64,000 nt of DNA, from positions 1,116,001 to 1,180,000 of the forward strand of contig CAWADH010000008.1 of NCBI GenBank assembly GCA_963780795.1. Reading direction: 5' to 3'. Made by a program: the position numbers and the translations under genes. This DNA is from DATJGR01 sp963780795 (GTDB taxonomy: Bacteria > Pseudomonadota > Gammaproteobacteria > Pseudomonadales > Azotimanducaceae). Position 1 is the stretch's first letter; each line of letters starts with the position of its first letter. Shown piece after piece: positions 46,504 through 54,573 of the stretch. The notes below the pieces were generated by a model that saw only the letters and a list, made by a program, of their open reading frames with translations, had not been told where the DNA came from and did no database searches.

Positions 46504-46938
46504 TCAGACGGGTTCGGCGATGAACACGGGAATCTTCCGCGATGTTTTTGCCTGATAGTCGTTGTACGGCGGATACGCCGCCGCGCTGGCCGACCACAAG
46601 CGCGCGCGTTCCTGGGCATCGGTGACTTCGCGCACGCGCATTTTGGTCACCTTCGTGCCGTCGCGTATTTCGACATCCGGATTGGCGCGCAGGTTGTAGA
46701 CCCACACCGGATTCTTCGGTTGGCCTCCCATGGAACCCACCAGCGCGTAGCCGTCGCCGACCTTGACGCGCATCAACGGGATCTTGCGCGTTCCGCCGGT
46801 CTTGTTTCCGACGTGCGTGACGATGATGCAGGGCAAACCGGTGTCCAGCAGCGTGGTGCCTTTCGTGCCACCGCTGCTTTCGTACAACTCCACCTGCTTG
46901 CGTACCCAATCGAGCGAGGGAGGTATGTATTTCGACAT
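46504..46938 (-). CDS. Deazaflavin-dependent nitroreductase (DDN) family protein
   Basis: The 144-residue protein starts MSKYIPPSLDWVRKQVELYE. It carries the family core: CIIVTHVGNKTGGTRKIPLM, VGDGYALVGSMGGQPKNPVW and VYNLRANPDVEIRDG. These split beta-barrel proteins bind F420, or sometimes FMN, and reduce nitro or enone compounds. TGGAG lies 9 bases before ATG 46938, which decides the start among three in-frame ATGs. Whether this host makes F420 cannot be told from the window. Confidence 0.82.
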   Translation of the reverse strand: MSKYIPPSLDWVRKQVELYESSGGTKGTTLLDTGLPCIIVTHVGNKTGGTRKIPLMRVKVGDGYALVGSMGGQPKNPVWVYNLRANPDVEIRDGTKVTKMRVREVTDAQERARLWSASAAAYPPYNDYQAKTSRKIPVFIAEPV

Positions 46939-47164
46939 GTGCGCGGCTCCAGACATGGGGTTGGTACGATACCGGCGACGTGTGCCAGTGAACAACCCCA
47001 TTCGGACGCTGCCGAGCCGAGCGAATTCCGACGCGTGTTCAGGTCGACTTTGTGCACGCCTTGGCACCTTAGCGGTGTCGTCAGCGATCGGCGCGCGGAA
47101 CTCCTTGCCAACCCGCGCATCCCACCCTACATTCGAAGCATCCGATTGGCGTATCAGGTCATCT

Positions 47165-47821
47165 ATGTCGCGAACGCGGCTGCACAGGTCAACGCGATTG
47201 CCACTGCTTGCGCTGCTGTTGGCTTGCTTCGGCAGGAGCGTTGCCAGCGCGCCGACAGTCCCGTGCGATTCGTACCGCTACAAGAACGCGAATGGCGTTA
47301 CGGAGATTTCGAACTCGATTCCGCCGGAGCTCGCCGACAAGGGTTACAGCTGCATCACCAAGGGCCGGGAAGTCGTCGTTCCTCCGAAGTTGCCGCCGAA
47401 GGAGCAGGAGCAACGCGATCTCGAAGATGAGGCCGAGAAGGCCGCCAAAGCGGCCGGTATTCCACATCCGCGTACCGATGAGGAACTGGAGAAACTCTAC
47501 GCCTCACCGTGTGATGTAGAGGCGAGCCGCACCCGTAAGATCCTTTCGATCGATTCAGCCATCAGATCAAAAAAATCTGATCTTCAGGCTCTGAAACAGA
47601 AGAAGCAGGACCTCGAGGAACAGGCGGCCGATCGGGAGCGCGCTGGGCTGTCGCCATCGGCCGACATCCTACAGAACATGGAATCCATCGACGCGCAAAT
47701 CGTCGAGGCTAACAACGATATCGCGAAGCGTCAGGTCGAGAAACAAAACACCCTCGGTCAGTTCGAACTCGACCTCGATCGGATGAAGCTGCTGCACCCG
47801 GGAGCACCGTGCTCCCACTGA
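47165..47821 (+). CDS. Exported DUF4124-like protein with C-terminal coiled coil
   Basis: The 218-residue protein has a signal peptide (RLPLLALLLACFGRSVASA). A short DUF4124-like segment follows (YRYKNANGVTEISNSIPPEL), then a KEQEQRDLEDEAEKAAKAAG stretch and a long coiled coil (IRSKKSDLQALKQKKQDLEE). Four Cys (PCDSYR, YSCITK, SPCDVE, APCSH) may form disulfides. DUF4124 proteins are common small periplasmic proteins of beta- and gammaproteobacteria with no known activity. The open frame continues far upstream, but the signal peptide fixes the start at 47165. Confidence 0.65.
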   Translation: MSRTRLHRSTRLPLLALLLACFGRSVASAPTVPCDSYRYKNANGVTEISNSIPPELADKGYSCITKGREVVVPPKLPPKEQEQRDLEDEAEKAAKAAGIPHPRTDEELEKLYASPCDVEASRTRKILSIDSAIRSKKSDLQALKQKKQDLEEQAADRERAGLSPSADILQNMESIDAQIVEANNDIAKRQVEKQNTLGQFELDLDRMKLLHPGAPCSH

Positions 47822-47857
47822 CGACACTGGTCGGCGACAACTCGCTGACCTGACGCG

Positions 47858-48620
47858 TTAAGGCGCGAGGAACCCGCCGTCCACCGGCAGCGTTGCGCCA
47901 CTGATGTAACTTGCCTCGTCGCTGCACAACCACAGAATCGCATTGTCGATCTCGACGGGCTCACCGATTCGCGCCAGCGGCGTTACGCCGACGATCGCCG
48001 GGGCCACTCGTTGCCGGCGCGACTGCGCAGCATCGGCGTATCGATCGGTCCCGGCGCGATACCGACGACGCGAATGCCTTCGCTTCCGTTCTCGAGCGCC
48101 GCCGAGTTCGTGAGCGAGACCACCGCCGCCTTGCTCGCCGCATAAAACGCGGCACCCGGGTACGCAACACGGAAACCCTGCACCGACGCGATGTTGACGA
48201 TGACCCCCTGCCGCTGCGGCCGCATCACCGCAAGCGCGTGCTTGATGCCGTACACGACGCCCTTCAGATTCACGTCGAACACGAGGTCGAGCATGTCGGC
48301 GCTTTGTTCGGCGATCGGTTTCCAATCGCCGAGCACCGCTGCGTTGTTCACCATCGCGTGCAACGCGCCGAACCTGGTTGCGGCGGTTTCGACCAGACGC
48401 GCACGTCGTCTTCGCGTCTCACATCGCAGGCGACGAACGCCGCTTCGCCGCCGGCGCGACCAATCTCATCGACTGCGACCTGACCTTCGCGTTCGTTGAC
48501 GTCGCCGAGCACCACGCGTGCGCCCGCTTCGGCGAACGCCTGCGCGGTGGCGCGGCCCATGCCCGAAGCGGCGCCGGTGACGACGGCAACGCGCCCGCTG
48601 AAATCGAGACGGCGGTTCAT
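47858..48620 (-). pseudogene. Frameshifted SDR gene
   Basis: The start MNRRLDFSGRVAVVTGAASG is sound, but the frame goes off after DVRREDDV near 48395. Homology resumes in another frame as LVETAATRFGALHAMVNNAA and runs through the catalytic YAASKAAVVSL and PGPIDTPMLRS. A second shift near 48020 returns to a frame reading VGVTPLARIGEP, ending SGATLPVDGGFLAP at 47858. All SDR elements exist, but in three frames. The gene overlaps the broken flavoprotein gene upstream by 4 bases, so both were one operon. Confidence 0.75.
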
Positions 48621-49265
48621 CGCGCCGCCTCGTCGGCAAAGAGCGGATTGCCTGCGGCGTGACGGCCGGCGAGATAACCGAACACCATGCCCGGAGCGAT
48701 GGTGCCGCCCGCGCCGCCGTAGGTCATGCCCATCGGCGACGACATGACGTTACCCGCCGCGTACAAGCCGACGATGGGTTGACCATCGACGTTCAGCACG
48801 TTCGCGTTCACGTTGGTCTTCGGGGCCGCCTTTCGTACCGAGCGCGCCGCTCTTGATTTCCACGGCGTAGAACGGTCCGCGATCGATCGGCCCCAACGAC
48901 GCCTGCACGCCGCCGCGGAGCGCCGCGTCTCCCCACCACTGATCGTGCGCGGCCTCACCGCGATGAAAGTCGTCATCGCGCCCGGCGGCGACCTGCGCAT
49001 TCCAGCGTTTCACTGTCGCTTCGAGCGCAGCCGCGGGAATCGCGAGACGTTCGGCGAGCCCGGTGAGCGTCGACGCGCCTGGTACCCACTGTGGCGGCGC
49101 CACACCCGGTTTGCCGCCGCTGATCAAAAATCCGTATCGCTCGATGAAACCCTGATCGAACACCATCCAGCACGGCAGGTTCGCGTAGTCGAACGCGAGC
49201 GGGGAGCGAGCGTAACGCAAGGACGACCGTTCCCGCACTTGTATGGTGGAGATCGCGGGAACCAC
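48617..49265 (-). pseudogene. 5'-truncated, frameshifted FAD-binding dehydrogenase (fumarate reductase/ketosteroid dehydrogenase type)
   Basis: Only the C-terminal part of a fumarate-reductase/3-ketosteroid-dehydrogenase-like flavoprotein is present. It begins abruptly at VPAISTIQVRERSS, then LPCWMVFDQGFIERYGF, PFYAVEIKSGALGTKGGP. A shift near 48830 moves it to a second frame reading NVNANVLNVDGQPIVGLYAA followed by GNVMSSPMGMTYGGAGG, the C-terminal FAD contact. The N-terminal FAD-binding motif is absent and a stop lies just upstream. The arsR-type promoter now begins 19 bases beyond the break, so a deletion or rearrangement fused the two regions. Confidence 0.7.
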
Positions 49266-49283
49266 CTAATCGAACAAATGCGC

Positions 49284-49311
49284 TTGATATATCAAACAAA
49301 ATAGATGTAAT
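49284..49311 (+). promoter_or_regulatory. Promoter with palindromic ArsR-type operator in front of the regulator
   Basis: TTGATA (49284-49289) and TGTAAT (49306-49311) are spaced 16 bp, a good sigma70 match. The -35 box is part of the perfect 12-bp palindrome TTGATATATCAA (49284-49295), the kind of site bound by ArsR/SmtB regulators. A near copy occurs at 53152. The position suggests autoregulation of the gene at 49344. An outer inverted repeat CGAACAA/TTGTTCG (49271-49277, 49324-49330) frames the region. Confidence 0.65.
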
Positions 49312-49343
49312 GTCGTCTGTCGCTTGTTCGAACGGAGAGTGGT

Positions 49344-50120
49344 GTGGTACCAGCGTTTCTGGATCTCGCAGGACATCCGGTGCGATGGCAGATGCTGGTC
49401 GAGTTGGCCGCCAGCGATCGCCAGGTCGGAGAGCTGACCGATCTCGTCGGTGAGCCGCAGGGGCTGGTCTCCTACCATCTCGCGCGCCTTCGCGACGGCG
49501 GCCTGGTGTCGGCGCGCAAGAGCTCGTTCGACGGTCGCGCCACTTACTACCGCGTGCACCTAGATCGCTGCAGCGAGTTGCTCGCGGCGACGGGTGCTGC
49601 GCTCCACCCCGCCCTGCAATCGAGCACTGCGCCTCAGCGAGCTCGTCGCGTCGCAAAAGATCGGCGCCACGCCAGGATCAAGGTGCTGTTCGTGTGCACC
49701 GGTAACGGAACCCGCTCGCAGATTGCGGAAGCGTTGTTACGCGACAAGGCCGGCGACATGGTCGAAGTGGTCAGCGCCGGCAGCCATCCCAAGCCGATTC
49801 ATCCGAACACAATCAAGGTTCTGGCAGAGAAGGGCATCGACATCGCAAGCGCGCAATCCAAACCGCTCACCCAATTCAGCGGACGCCCCTTCGACTACGT
49901 GATCACGCTGTGCGACAAGGTCCGTGAAATCTGCCCGAAGTTCCCGGGACGCGGACGGACCCTGCATTGGAGCATCGAAGACCCGAGCACCGCGCCCGGC
50001 ACACCTCGCACCACTGCACCCGCGTTTCGCGCGGTCGCGGATGACCTCGAGTCGCGCATTGGATTCTTGATCTCGCAGATCGACCACCAGACAAATCAGG
50101 AGCACACACGCCATGGCTGA
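49344..50120 (+). CDS. ArsR-type regulator fused to low-molecular-weight phosphatase/arsenate-reductase-like domain
   Basis: The 258-residue protein has an ArsR winged-helix N-terminus (HPVRWQMLVELAASDRQVGE, then PQGLVSYHLARLRDGGLVSA) and a C-terminal low-molecular-weight phosphatase domain. That domain has the P-loop C118-X5-R124-S (VCTGNGTRSQIAEALL) and a later DP pair (IEDPSTAPGT). Such fusions are seen in metal or stress-responsive operons. The start is GTG 49344, after GGAGAG. Classical arsenic-binding Cys pairs are not seen in the HTH, so the inducer is unclear. The VOC gene overlaps its end by 8 bases. The palindrome upstream probably is its own operator. Confidence 0.8.
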   Translation: MVPAFLDLAGHPVRWQMLVELAASDRQVGELTDLVGEPQGLVSYHLARLRDGGLVSARKSSFDGRATYYRVHLDRCSELLAATGAALHPALQSSTAPQRARRVAKDRRHARIKVLFVCTGNGTRSQIAEALLRDKAGDMVEVVSAGSHPKPIHPNTIKVLAEKGIDIASAQSKPLTQFSGRPFDYVITLCDKVREICPKFPGRGRTLHWSIEDPSTAPGTPRTTAPAFRAVADDLESRIGFLISQIDHQTNQEHTRHG

Positions 50121-50496
50121 TGAACTCGTCAATGTCCGCTACCTCGTCGACGATGTCGGCGCGGCACTCAAGTTCTACACGACCCATCTGGGGTTCAAGG
50201 AGCTGACCAGCTTCGGGCCGGCTTTTGCCGATGTGGTGCGCGGCCCGTTGCGGCTGCTGCTCAGTGGACCCGCCAGTTCCGCCGCTCGGCCGATGCCGGA
50301 CGGACGACAGCCGCGAGCGGGCGGCTGGAACCGCATCCACCTGCTCGTCGACGACATCGAAGCGGAAGTGGCGCGCCTGCGCGACGCCGGGGTGCCGTTC
50401 CGCAGCGACATCGTGAGAGGTCCGGGCGGCGCACAGATCGTGCTCGACGATCCGTCGGGCAATCCGGTCGAGCTCTTTCAGCCCGCGCAGCGCTGA
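50113..50496 (+). CDS. VOC superfamily (glyoxalase/dioxygenase-like) protein
   Basis: The 127-residue protein shows the two paired beta-alpha-beta modules of the VOC fold. The first is VNVRYLVDDVGAALKFYTTH, the second NRIHLLVDDIEAEVARLRDA, ending with GNPVELFQPA. The C-terminal Glu is a usual metal ligand, with a His candidate in NRIHLLV. Start and overlap with the ArsR-phosphatase gene indicate one regulated operon. Relatives include glyoxalases, ring-cleaving enzymes and antibiotic-binding proteins; none can be picked here. Confidence 0.82.
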   Translation: MADELVNVRYLVDDVGAALKFYTTHLGFKELTSFGPAFADVVRGPLRLLLSGPASSAARPMPDGRQPRAGGWNRIHLLVDDIEAEVARLRDAGVPFRSDIVRGPGGAQIVLDDPSGNPVELFQPAQR

Positions 50497-50982
50497 TCAT
50501 TCGAGCTTGTCCGACAACGCCTGCGACCGAATTGATTCTCTGAGGCGTCGGTACTAGCGTCCCCATCCCCGTTCATGGCTGCATCGAGGGGACTTCATGC
50601 GGCGCTCCATGGACAGTTCCGACGGCAGAGTTGCCGTTCCTCTCGTTCCCAGCTCCGTTTGGGTTGTATCACTCGGTCCCATGTCGATGACGGCGGTGGG
50701 GCCGACTGCTATCGAAGTCAGCCCGCGAGAGCCGGGCAGTGCGCGGATCGGACCCATGCCGCTCAACCCCACGCGATCCTCATTCGCCGCCACCACGCCC
50801 TTGTCTGCGCGGTACTGAAGGAGCCCTTTCCGCCCGCTGCCGCACGGCTCCCCTCGACTAACACGTTAGGGAACGTGTTATCGCAGACTCGTCGATCCGG
50901 AAGCCGGTCTGGTCATGTTTCACGCCGTTCTCGAAAAATCGCGAACGGTCGAAAAAAGGTGCAACAAAAAAGGAGACGCGTC
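50497..50982 (+). other. Gap upstream of the OmpA-like gene, with an inverted repeat
   Basis: No convincing gene lies in these 486 bases. An open frame from 50575 reads through into ompA but has no ribosome site and atypical composition. The clear structure is the inverted repeat TAACACGTT/AACGTGTTA at 50859-50880. AGGAG at 50971-50975 belongs to the OmpA-like gene. Confidence 0.45.
50859..50880. promoter_or_regulatory. 9-bp perfect inverted repeat, likely operator
   Basis: TAACACGTT (50859-50867) and AACGTGTTA (50872-50880) are exact complements with a 4-base spacer. The dyad lies about 100 bases upstream of the OmpA-like start and has no T-run, so it fits a dimeric regulator site better than a terminator. 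Confidence 0.5.
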
Positions 50983-52137
50983 ATGAACAGAAGTAGGACT
51001 TTCTTGTTTTCGGCTGTACTTCTCTTTTTCGCTGGAACTGCATCGGCAGCGGAGGAAGGTTTCTTCATCGGTGCGGGAGCGGGCCAGTCGACGATGAAGG
51101 CGGAGTCGGACAACAACCTCGGGCCGAAGATCAAAGTGGACGAGAGCGACACCGCTTACAAGGGATACGGCGGCTTCAACTTCACGAACTGGTTCGGCAT
51201 AGAGGGCGGTTACATCGAGTTGGGCAACCAGAGTCAAAGCCGGAATTTCCCGGTCGTGGTTACCGGGGACCCCGATAAGGTCGAAGGCGAAGTGTCGGCC
51301 AACGGTTGGGAGGGCTTTGGCGTGCTGTACCTGCCGCTCGGCAACTTCGACCTGTTCGCCAAAGTCGGCGGCATCGCGGCGAACATCGATGTCGAGACGA
51401 AAGTGCATTTCCCCGGACCGGTTCCTCCTGCAGGTACTCAGCACGACAGTTCGAGTGAGGGTAACGGCATGATGGCGTACGGCGCTGGTGCGATGTACAA
51501 CTTCGGCCACTGGGCGATTCGGGCCGAATACGAAGCCTATGACGTCGACAAGCTCGACGACCTGTATGCCGTCACGGGCAGCCTGCAGTACACGTTCTTC
51601 CGCGAGAAGGAGAAGCCAGCGCCGGTCGTGGCTTCCACGCCGCCACCAGCCCCGGCACCGAAGCCCATGGCGGCTCCTGCCAAATGTCCCGATGGCGATC
51701 ACGACGGTGTGTGCGATGCGGCTGACCAATGCCCGAACACGCCGCCTGGCGCGCGTGTTGGGCTTAGCGGTTGCGATTGCGACTACACGCTGACGCTGGA
51801 CTTTCCGTTCGACTCGGCTGAGCTGCACGCAGACGACAAGGCGAAGATCGACGCGATCACCCCGGTGCTGAAGAATCCGAAAGTGGCGTTCATCCTGGGA
51901 GAAGTCGACGGCTACACCGATAACACGGGCGACGAAGCGTACAACGTCGGACTCTCGCAGCGTCGGGCTCAGGCTGTCGCGGACTATGTGAAGTCGCAGG
52001 GAGTCAATCTCGGTGATCGGTTCGTGGTCAAGGGCTACGGAGAAACGAATCCCGTGGCGGATAACGCCACCGCAGAGGGGCGCGCCCAGAATCGACGCGT
52101 CGTGCTGCGTCGCACCGACTGTGGTCCCGCACACTAA
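50983..52137 (+). CDS. OmpA-family outer-membrane protein
   Basis: The 384-residue protein starts at ATG 50983 (AGGAG at 50971) with a signal peptide (TFLFSAVLLFFAGTASAAEE). An eight-stranded barrel part follows (GFFIGAGAGQSTMK to TGSLQYTFF), then a Pro-rich linker and a short Ca-binding/TSP3-like segment (CPDGDHDGVCDAADQCPNTP). The C-terminal OmpA peptidoglycan-binding domain follows (FPFDSAELHADDKAKIDAIT, VDGYTDNTGDEAYNVGLSQR, RAQAVADYVK). It anchors the outer membrane to the cell wall. The next gene follows by 16 bases. Confidence 0.9.
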   Translation: MNRSRTFLFSAVLLFFAGTASAAEEGFFIGAGAGQSTMKAESDNNLGPKIKVDESDTAYKGYGGFNFTNWFGIEGGYIELGNQSQSRNFPVVVTGDPDKVEGEVSANGWEGFGVLYLPLGNFDLFAKVGGIAANIDVETKVHFPGPVPPAGTQHDSSSEGNGMMAYGAGAMYNFGHWAIRAEYEAYDVDKLDDLYAVTGSLQYTFFREKEKPAPVVASTPPPAPAPKPMAAPAKCPDGDHDGVCDAADQCPNTPPGARVGLSGCDCDYTLTLDFPFDSAELHADDKAKIDAITPVLKNPKVAFILGEVDGYTDNTGDEAYNVGLSQRRAQAVADYVKSQGVNLGDRFVVKGYGETNPVADNATAEGRAQNRRVVLRRTDCGPAH

Positions 52138-52153
52138 ACTCCCGGAGGCAATC

Positions 52154-52846
52154 ATGCGTTACGCAACACTCGCAGTCGTTCTTTGTGTTCTGTCGATCGG
52201 CGCGTCAGCGGCTGACAAGCCGTCGTTCACCGGAACCGGCAAAACGTGCGGCGACATCACGTGGCAACCCGACGTGCTCACCCGATTTCCGAACATCGGC
52301 GCCGTCTGTCAGGGCATCGTCGAACGCGATGGGAAGCTGTACGCGCGATTCGACGGCGTCGTCCAAAGACGTTCCGGCAGCGCCTTGTACATCCGCTTCC
52401 TGGGCGGTGAGAAGGTGCCGGGGGGCGATCACGCGGTTCTAATCGATCCGCCGGAAGACATGGTGATACAGACGTCGAAGGGGAAATTCAGGGTTCGCGA
52501 CGCGCAGCGAGGTCAAGACCTGACGCTCTTCATTCCATCCGATCGCTTCGTCGTCAACGTCGGCGAGGAAATTGCGGCGGCAGAGCAAACGCCGATCGAG
52601 GACGTGGTGCCGATGACCGAGCCGGCACCGCCACCCGAGGCAGCGCCGCCGCCCGCGCCGGCACCCGCTGCGGAAACGCCACCGCCCATGGAGGCGACGC
52701 CTCCACCGCCACCGCCGGTGGCAGCACGCGCGCCGGCGCCGGCGGCGCCGCCCGAACGTGAGATGCCGTGGCTGCTCATCATCATCGGCGCGGCGATCAT
52801 CATTGCGATCGTCGTGATCGTGATGCGCAGCCGAAAGGCGCAATAA
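52154..52846 (+). CDS. Exported proline-rich protein with C-terminal membrane anchor
   Basis: The 230-residue protein has a signal peptide (YATLAVVLCVLSIGASA) after CGGAGG. A beta-rich globular part contains two Cys (KTCGDITWQPDVLTRFPNIG, AVCQGIVERDGKLYARFDGV). Next comes a long Pro/Ala linker (residues about 155-200), then a single C-terminal membrane helix (PWLLIIIGAAIIIAIVVIVM) with a basic tail. I do not recognise the family. The linker could span the periplasm. Its 16-base spacing from the OmpA-like gene indicates a two-gene operon. Confidence 0.6.
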   Translation: MRYATLAVVLCVLSIGASAADKPSFTGTGKTCGDITWQPDVLTRFPNIGAVCQGIVERDGKLYARFDGVVQRRSGSALYIRFLGGEKVPGGDHAVLIDPPEDMVIQTSKGKFRVRDAQRGQDLTLFIPSDRFVVNVGEEIAAAEQTPIEDVVPMTEPAPPPEAAPPPAPAPAAETPPPMEATPPPPPPVAARAPAPAAPPEREMPWLLIIIGAAIIIAIVVIVMRSRKAQ

Positions 52847-52858
52847 CAGCACGCGTCA

Positions 52859-52889
52859 CCGCGGTGGCGGCACGCTGACGCCACCGCGG
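52859..52889 (+). terminator. GC-rich hairpin after the OmpA operon
   Basis: CCGCGGTGGCG (52859-52869) pairs perfectly with CGCCACCGCGG (52879-52889) around a 9-base loop, 12 bases past the stop of the previous gene. No T-run follows, so it could be a Rho-dependent or simply stabilising 3' structure. Confidence 0.45.
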
Positions 52890-53151
52890 CATTCGGGCTG
52901 CCCCGCCCCGTAGTGGTTTGGCGGCACGTTCATTCCTGAATCGGCGCACGCGCGACGTCGCTCCATCTCTCACCGGCCACTGCCACCGACGGTCTCAACT
53001 TTCGTCGCGTCAGCGCCTGACGATTCGATCGACAGTAATCCTGCCGCCGGACGACCGCTTCGATCTGCTCGTTCGCTTGTCGCCGGACCCTCTGACCGAG
53101 ATACGGCAAGCGGATGGATTCTCGTCCACTTCGATAATCCATCAAATTCAC

Positions 53152-53179
53152 TTGATGCATCAAATATGTTAGATGTAAT
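53152..53179 (+). promoter_or_regulatory. Second copy of the ArsR-type promoter/operator
   Basis: TTGATG (53152-53157) and TGTAAT (53174-53179) lie 16 bp apart. The perfect palindrome TTGATGCATCAA covers 53152-53163. An extra half-site ATCAA (53141-53145) lies upstream. Over about 30 bases it matches the site at 49284, including TAGATGTAAT. It suggests the regulator at 49344 also controls transcription toward the SirB-family gene at 53316. Confidence 0.6.
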
Positions 53180-53315
53180 ATCCCGGCCACGACGACACCC
53201 ACTGGGCACGCACAGGAGCCACGGTCGAACTGGGCGGAGGCGCCTTCACCAATCCGTCAGCGTTCGGCGCGCTGATCGACACCCTACTTTTCACAAAGAC
53301 GCAAAGGAAGTCACC

Positions 53316-53693
53316 GTGTATCTCACGCTCAAGCACATTCACATGGCCTTCGTGGCGCTGTCGCTGCTGGTGTTTCTGGTGCGCGGCATCTGGCTGTTCA
53401 TGGGTTCCACGATGCTCGACAGGAGATGGGTAAAGGTCATGCCGCACGTCATCAACACTATTCTGTTGGCGAGCGGAATCGCGCTGGCGGCGTACCTGAA
53501 CATGTCGCCGGGCGAACAGCCCTGGTTGATGGCGAAGATCGTCGGCCTGATCTTCTACATCGGTCTCGGAGCAGCGGCATTCAGAGCGTCCAGTCCCGTT
53601 GTGCGCAAACTACTCTGGCTGAGCGCCCTCGTTGCGTTTGTCTTTATCGTCAGCGTTGCAGTCAGAAAGACCCCGTTCGGTTTCTTCGGCTGA
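53316..53693 (+). CDS. SirB-family membrane protein
   Basis: The 125-residue protein has four predicted membrane spans (AFVALSLLVFLVRGIWLF, VINTILLASGIALAAYL, KIVGLIFYIGLGAAAF, LWLSALVAFVFIVSVA). It begins YLTLKHIHMAFVALSL, the typical start of SirB proteins, whose function is still unclear. The start is GTG 53316 after AAAGGAAG. The frame extends upstream to 53166 but no start signal supports that. The ArsR-type promoter copy 137 bases upstream suggests stress or metal control. Confidence 0.82.
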   Translation: MYLTLKHIHMAFVALSLLVFLVRGIWLFMGSTMLDRRWVKVMPHVINTILLASGIALAAYLNMSPGEQPWLMAKIVGLIFYIGLGAAAFRASSPVVRKLLWLSALVAFVFIVSVAVRKTPFGFFG

Positions 53694-53738
53694 GCGTCGC
53701 GCCGCGGTAAGCTGGTTGGCGTTGGCGTGGAGCTGGCT

Positions 53739-54485
53739 TCATCTACCCCTGCTCCGCGTAAACCGGTGCGGCGTATCGCCGATCTGCGTTTTGAACGCCG
53801 CCACGAAGGCGCTCGTGCTGGAATAGCCGGCGCCTGCTCCCGCTTCGGTAACCGACGAGCCCTGCTCGAGCAGCGTGATCGCCTGCAACAGGCGCAACCG
53901 CTGCCGCCATTCGACGAAGCGCAGTCCCGTCTCGTCCCTGAACACGCGTTGCAGCGTGCGCGCGCTCGCGCCCGCTTCGCGCGCCAGCAGCTCGATGCCG
54001 TCGTTCCGCGCCGGATCTTCCCGCAGCATGTGCGCAACCGAAGCGGCGCGTCCGTCCTTTGGCATCGGCACGAACAACGGCAGGCGCTCGGCCCGCGCGA
54101 CGAGATCGAGGAATACGTGCGTCAGATGCAGGTGCTCGGGGTTTTCCCGCGCGAGCAAGCGCAGCGTCACGATGTGCAGGATCAGCTCGCGCAACAGCGA
54201 TCGCACGTCGACCGCGTGGCAGACGGAGGGCAGCGTCGCCGAGAACTCCGTCGGCACGTAGATCGTGCGCATCGCCACTTCGCCGCGCATCTCGATCGAG
54301 TGCGTCATTCCCGCCGGCGCCCATAGCGCGCGGGTCGGCGGAACCAGCCACAGCGTGTCGCCGGCGAGCACCTGCATGGTGCCGGACACGGCATAGATCA
54401 GCTGGCCCCAGCGATGAGAGTGCGGTTCCAGCACGTGGCCGGCGGAATAGCTGACCCCCATGCTGCGCAGGCAGAAATCGCCCAC
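53739..54485 (-). CDS. AraC-family regulator with cupin sensor domain
   Basis: The 248-residue protein has an N-terminal cupin (SAGHVLEPHSHRWGQLIYAV, then SGTMQVLAGDTLW) and a C-terminal AraC double helix-turn-helix (ELLAREAGASARTLQRVFRD, AGAGAGYSSTSAFVAAFKTQ). It probably controls the divergent operon starting at 54574. The start is uncertain: GTG 54485 or ATG 54461 lead in frame. A different frame just upstream (MAQYIDNDNFYRKYDR) resembles a normal N-terminus, hinting at a shift close to the 5' end. Confidence 0.75.
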   Translation of the reverse strand: MGDFCLRSMGVSYSAGHVLEPHSHRWGQLIYAVSGTMQVLAGDTLWLVPPTRALWAPAGMTHSIEMRGEVAMRTIYVPTEFSATLPSVCHAVDVRSLLRELILHIVTLRLLARENPEHLHLTHVFLDLVARAERLPLFVPMPKDGRAASVAHMLREDPARNDGIELLAREAGASARTLQRVFRDETGLRFVEWRQRLRLLQAITLLEQGSSVTEAGAGAGYSSTSAFVAAFKTQIGDTPHRFTRSRGR

Positions 54486-54573
54486 CTGTCGTATTTCCGA
54501 TAGAAGTTGTCGTTATCGATATATTGCGCCATCGCGTTGCCGCGCAAAACTCGCTCCCGCTTCGGAGCATGCG

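Larger units (their letters stand above)
52847..53315 (+). other. Gap holding a terminator-like hairpin and a promoter
   Basis: No supported gene lies in these 469 bases. Frames at 52918 (+) and 52930 (-) have no ribosome site or recognisable motif. The gap holds the hairpin at 52859 and the promoter/operator at 53152. The downstream leader from 53180 to 53315 is unusually long. Confidence 0.5.

Noticed and set aside
50575..50982. N-terminal extension of the OmpA-like protein
   Set aside because: A strong ribosome site and signal peptide place the start at 50983. The upstream part is not protein-like.
52918..53202. Small frames on both strands in the gap after the OmpA operon
   Set aside because: None has a ribosome site or recognisable motif. 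The region is better explained by a hairpin and a promoter.
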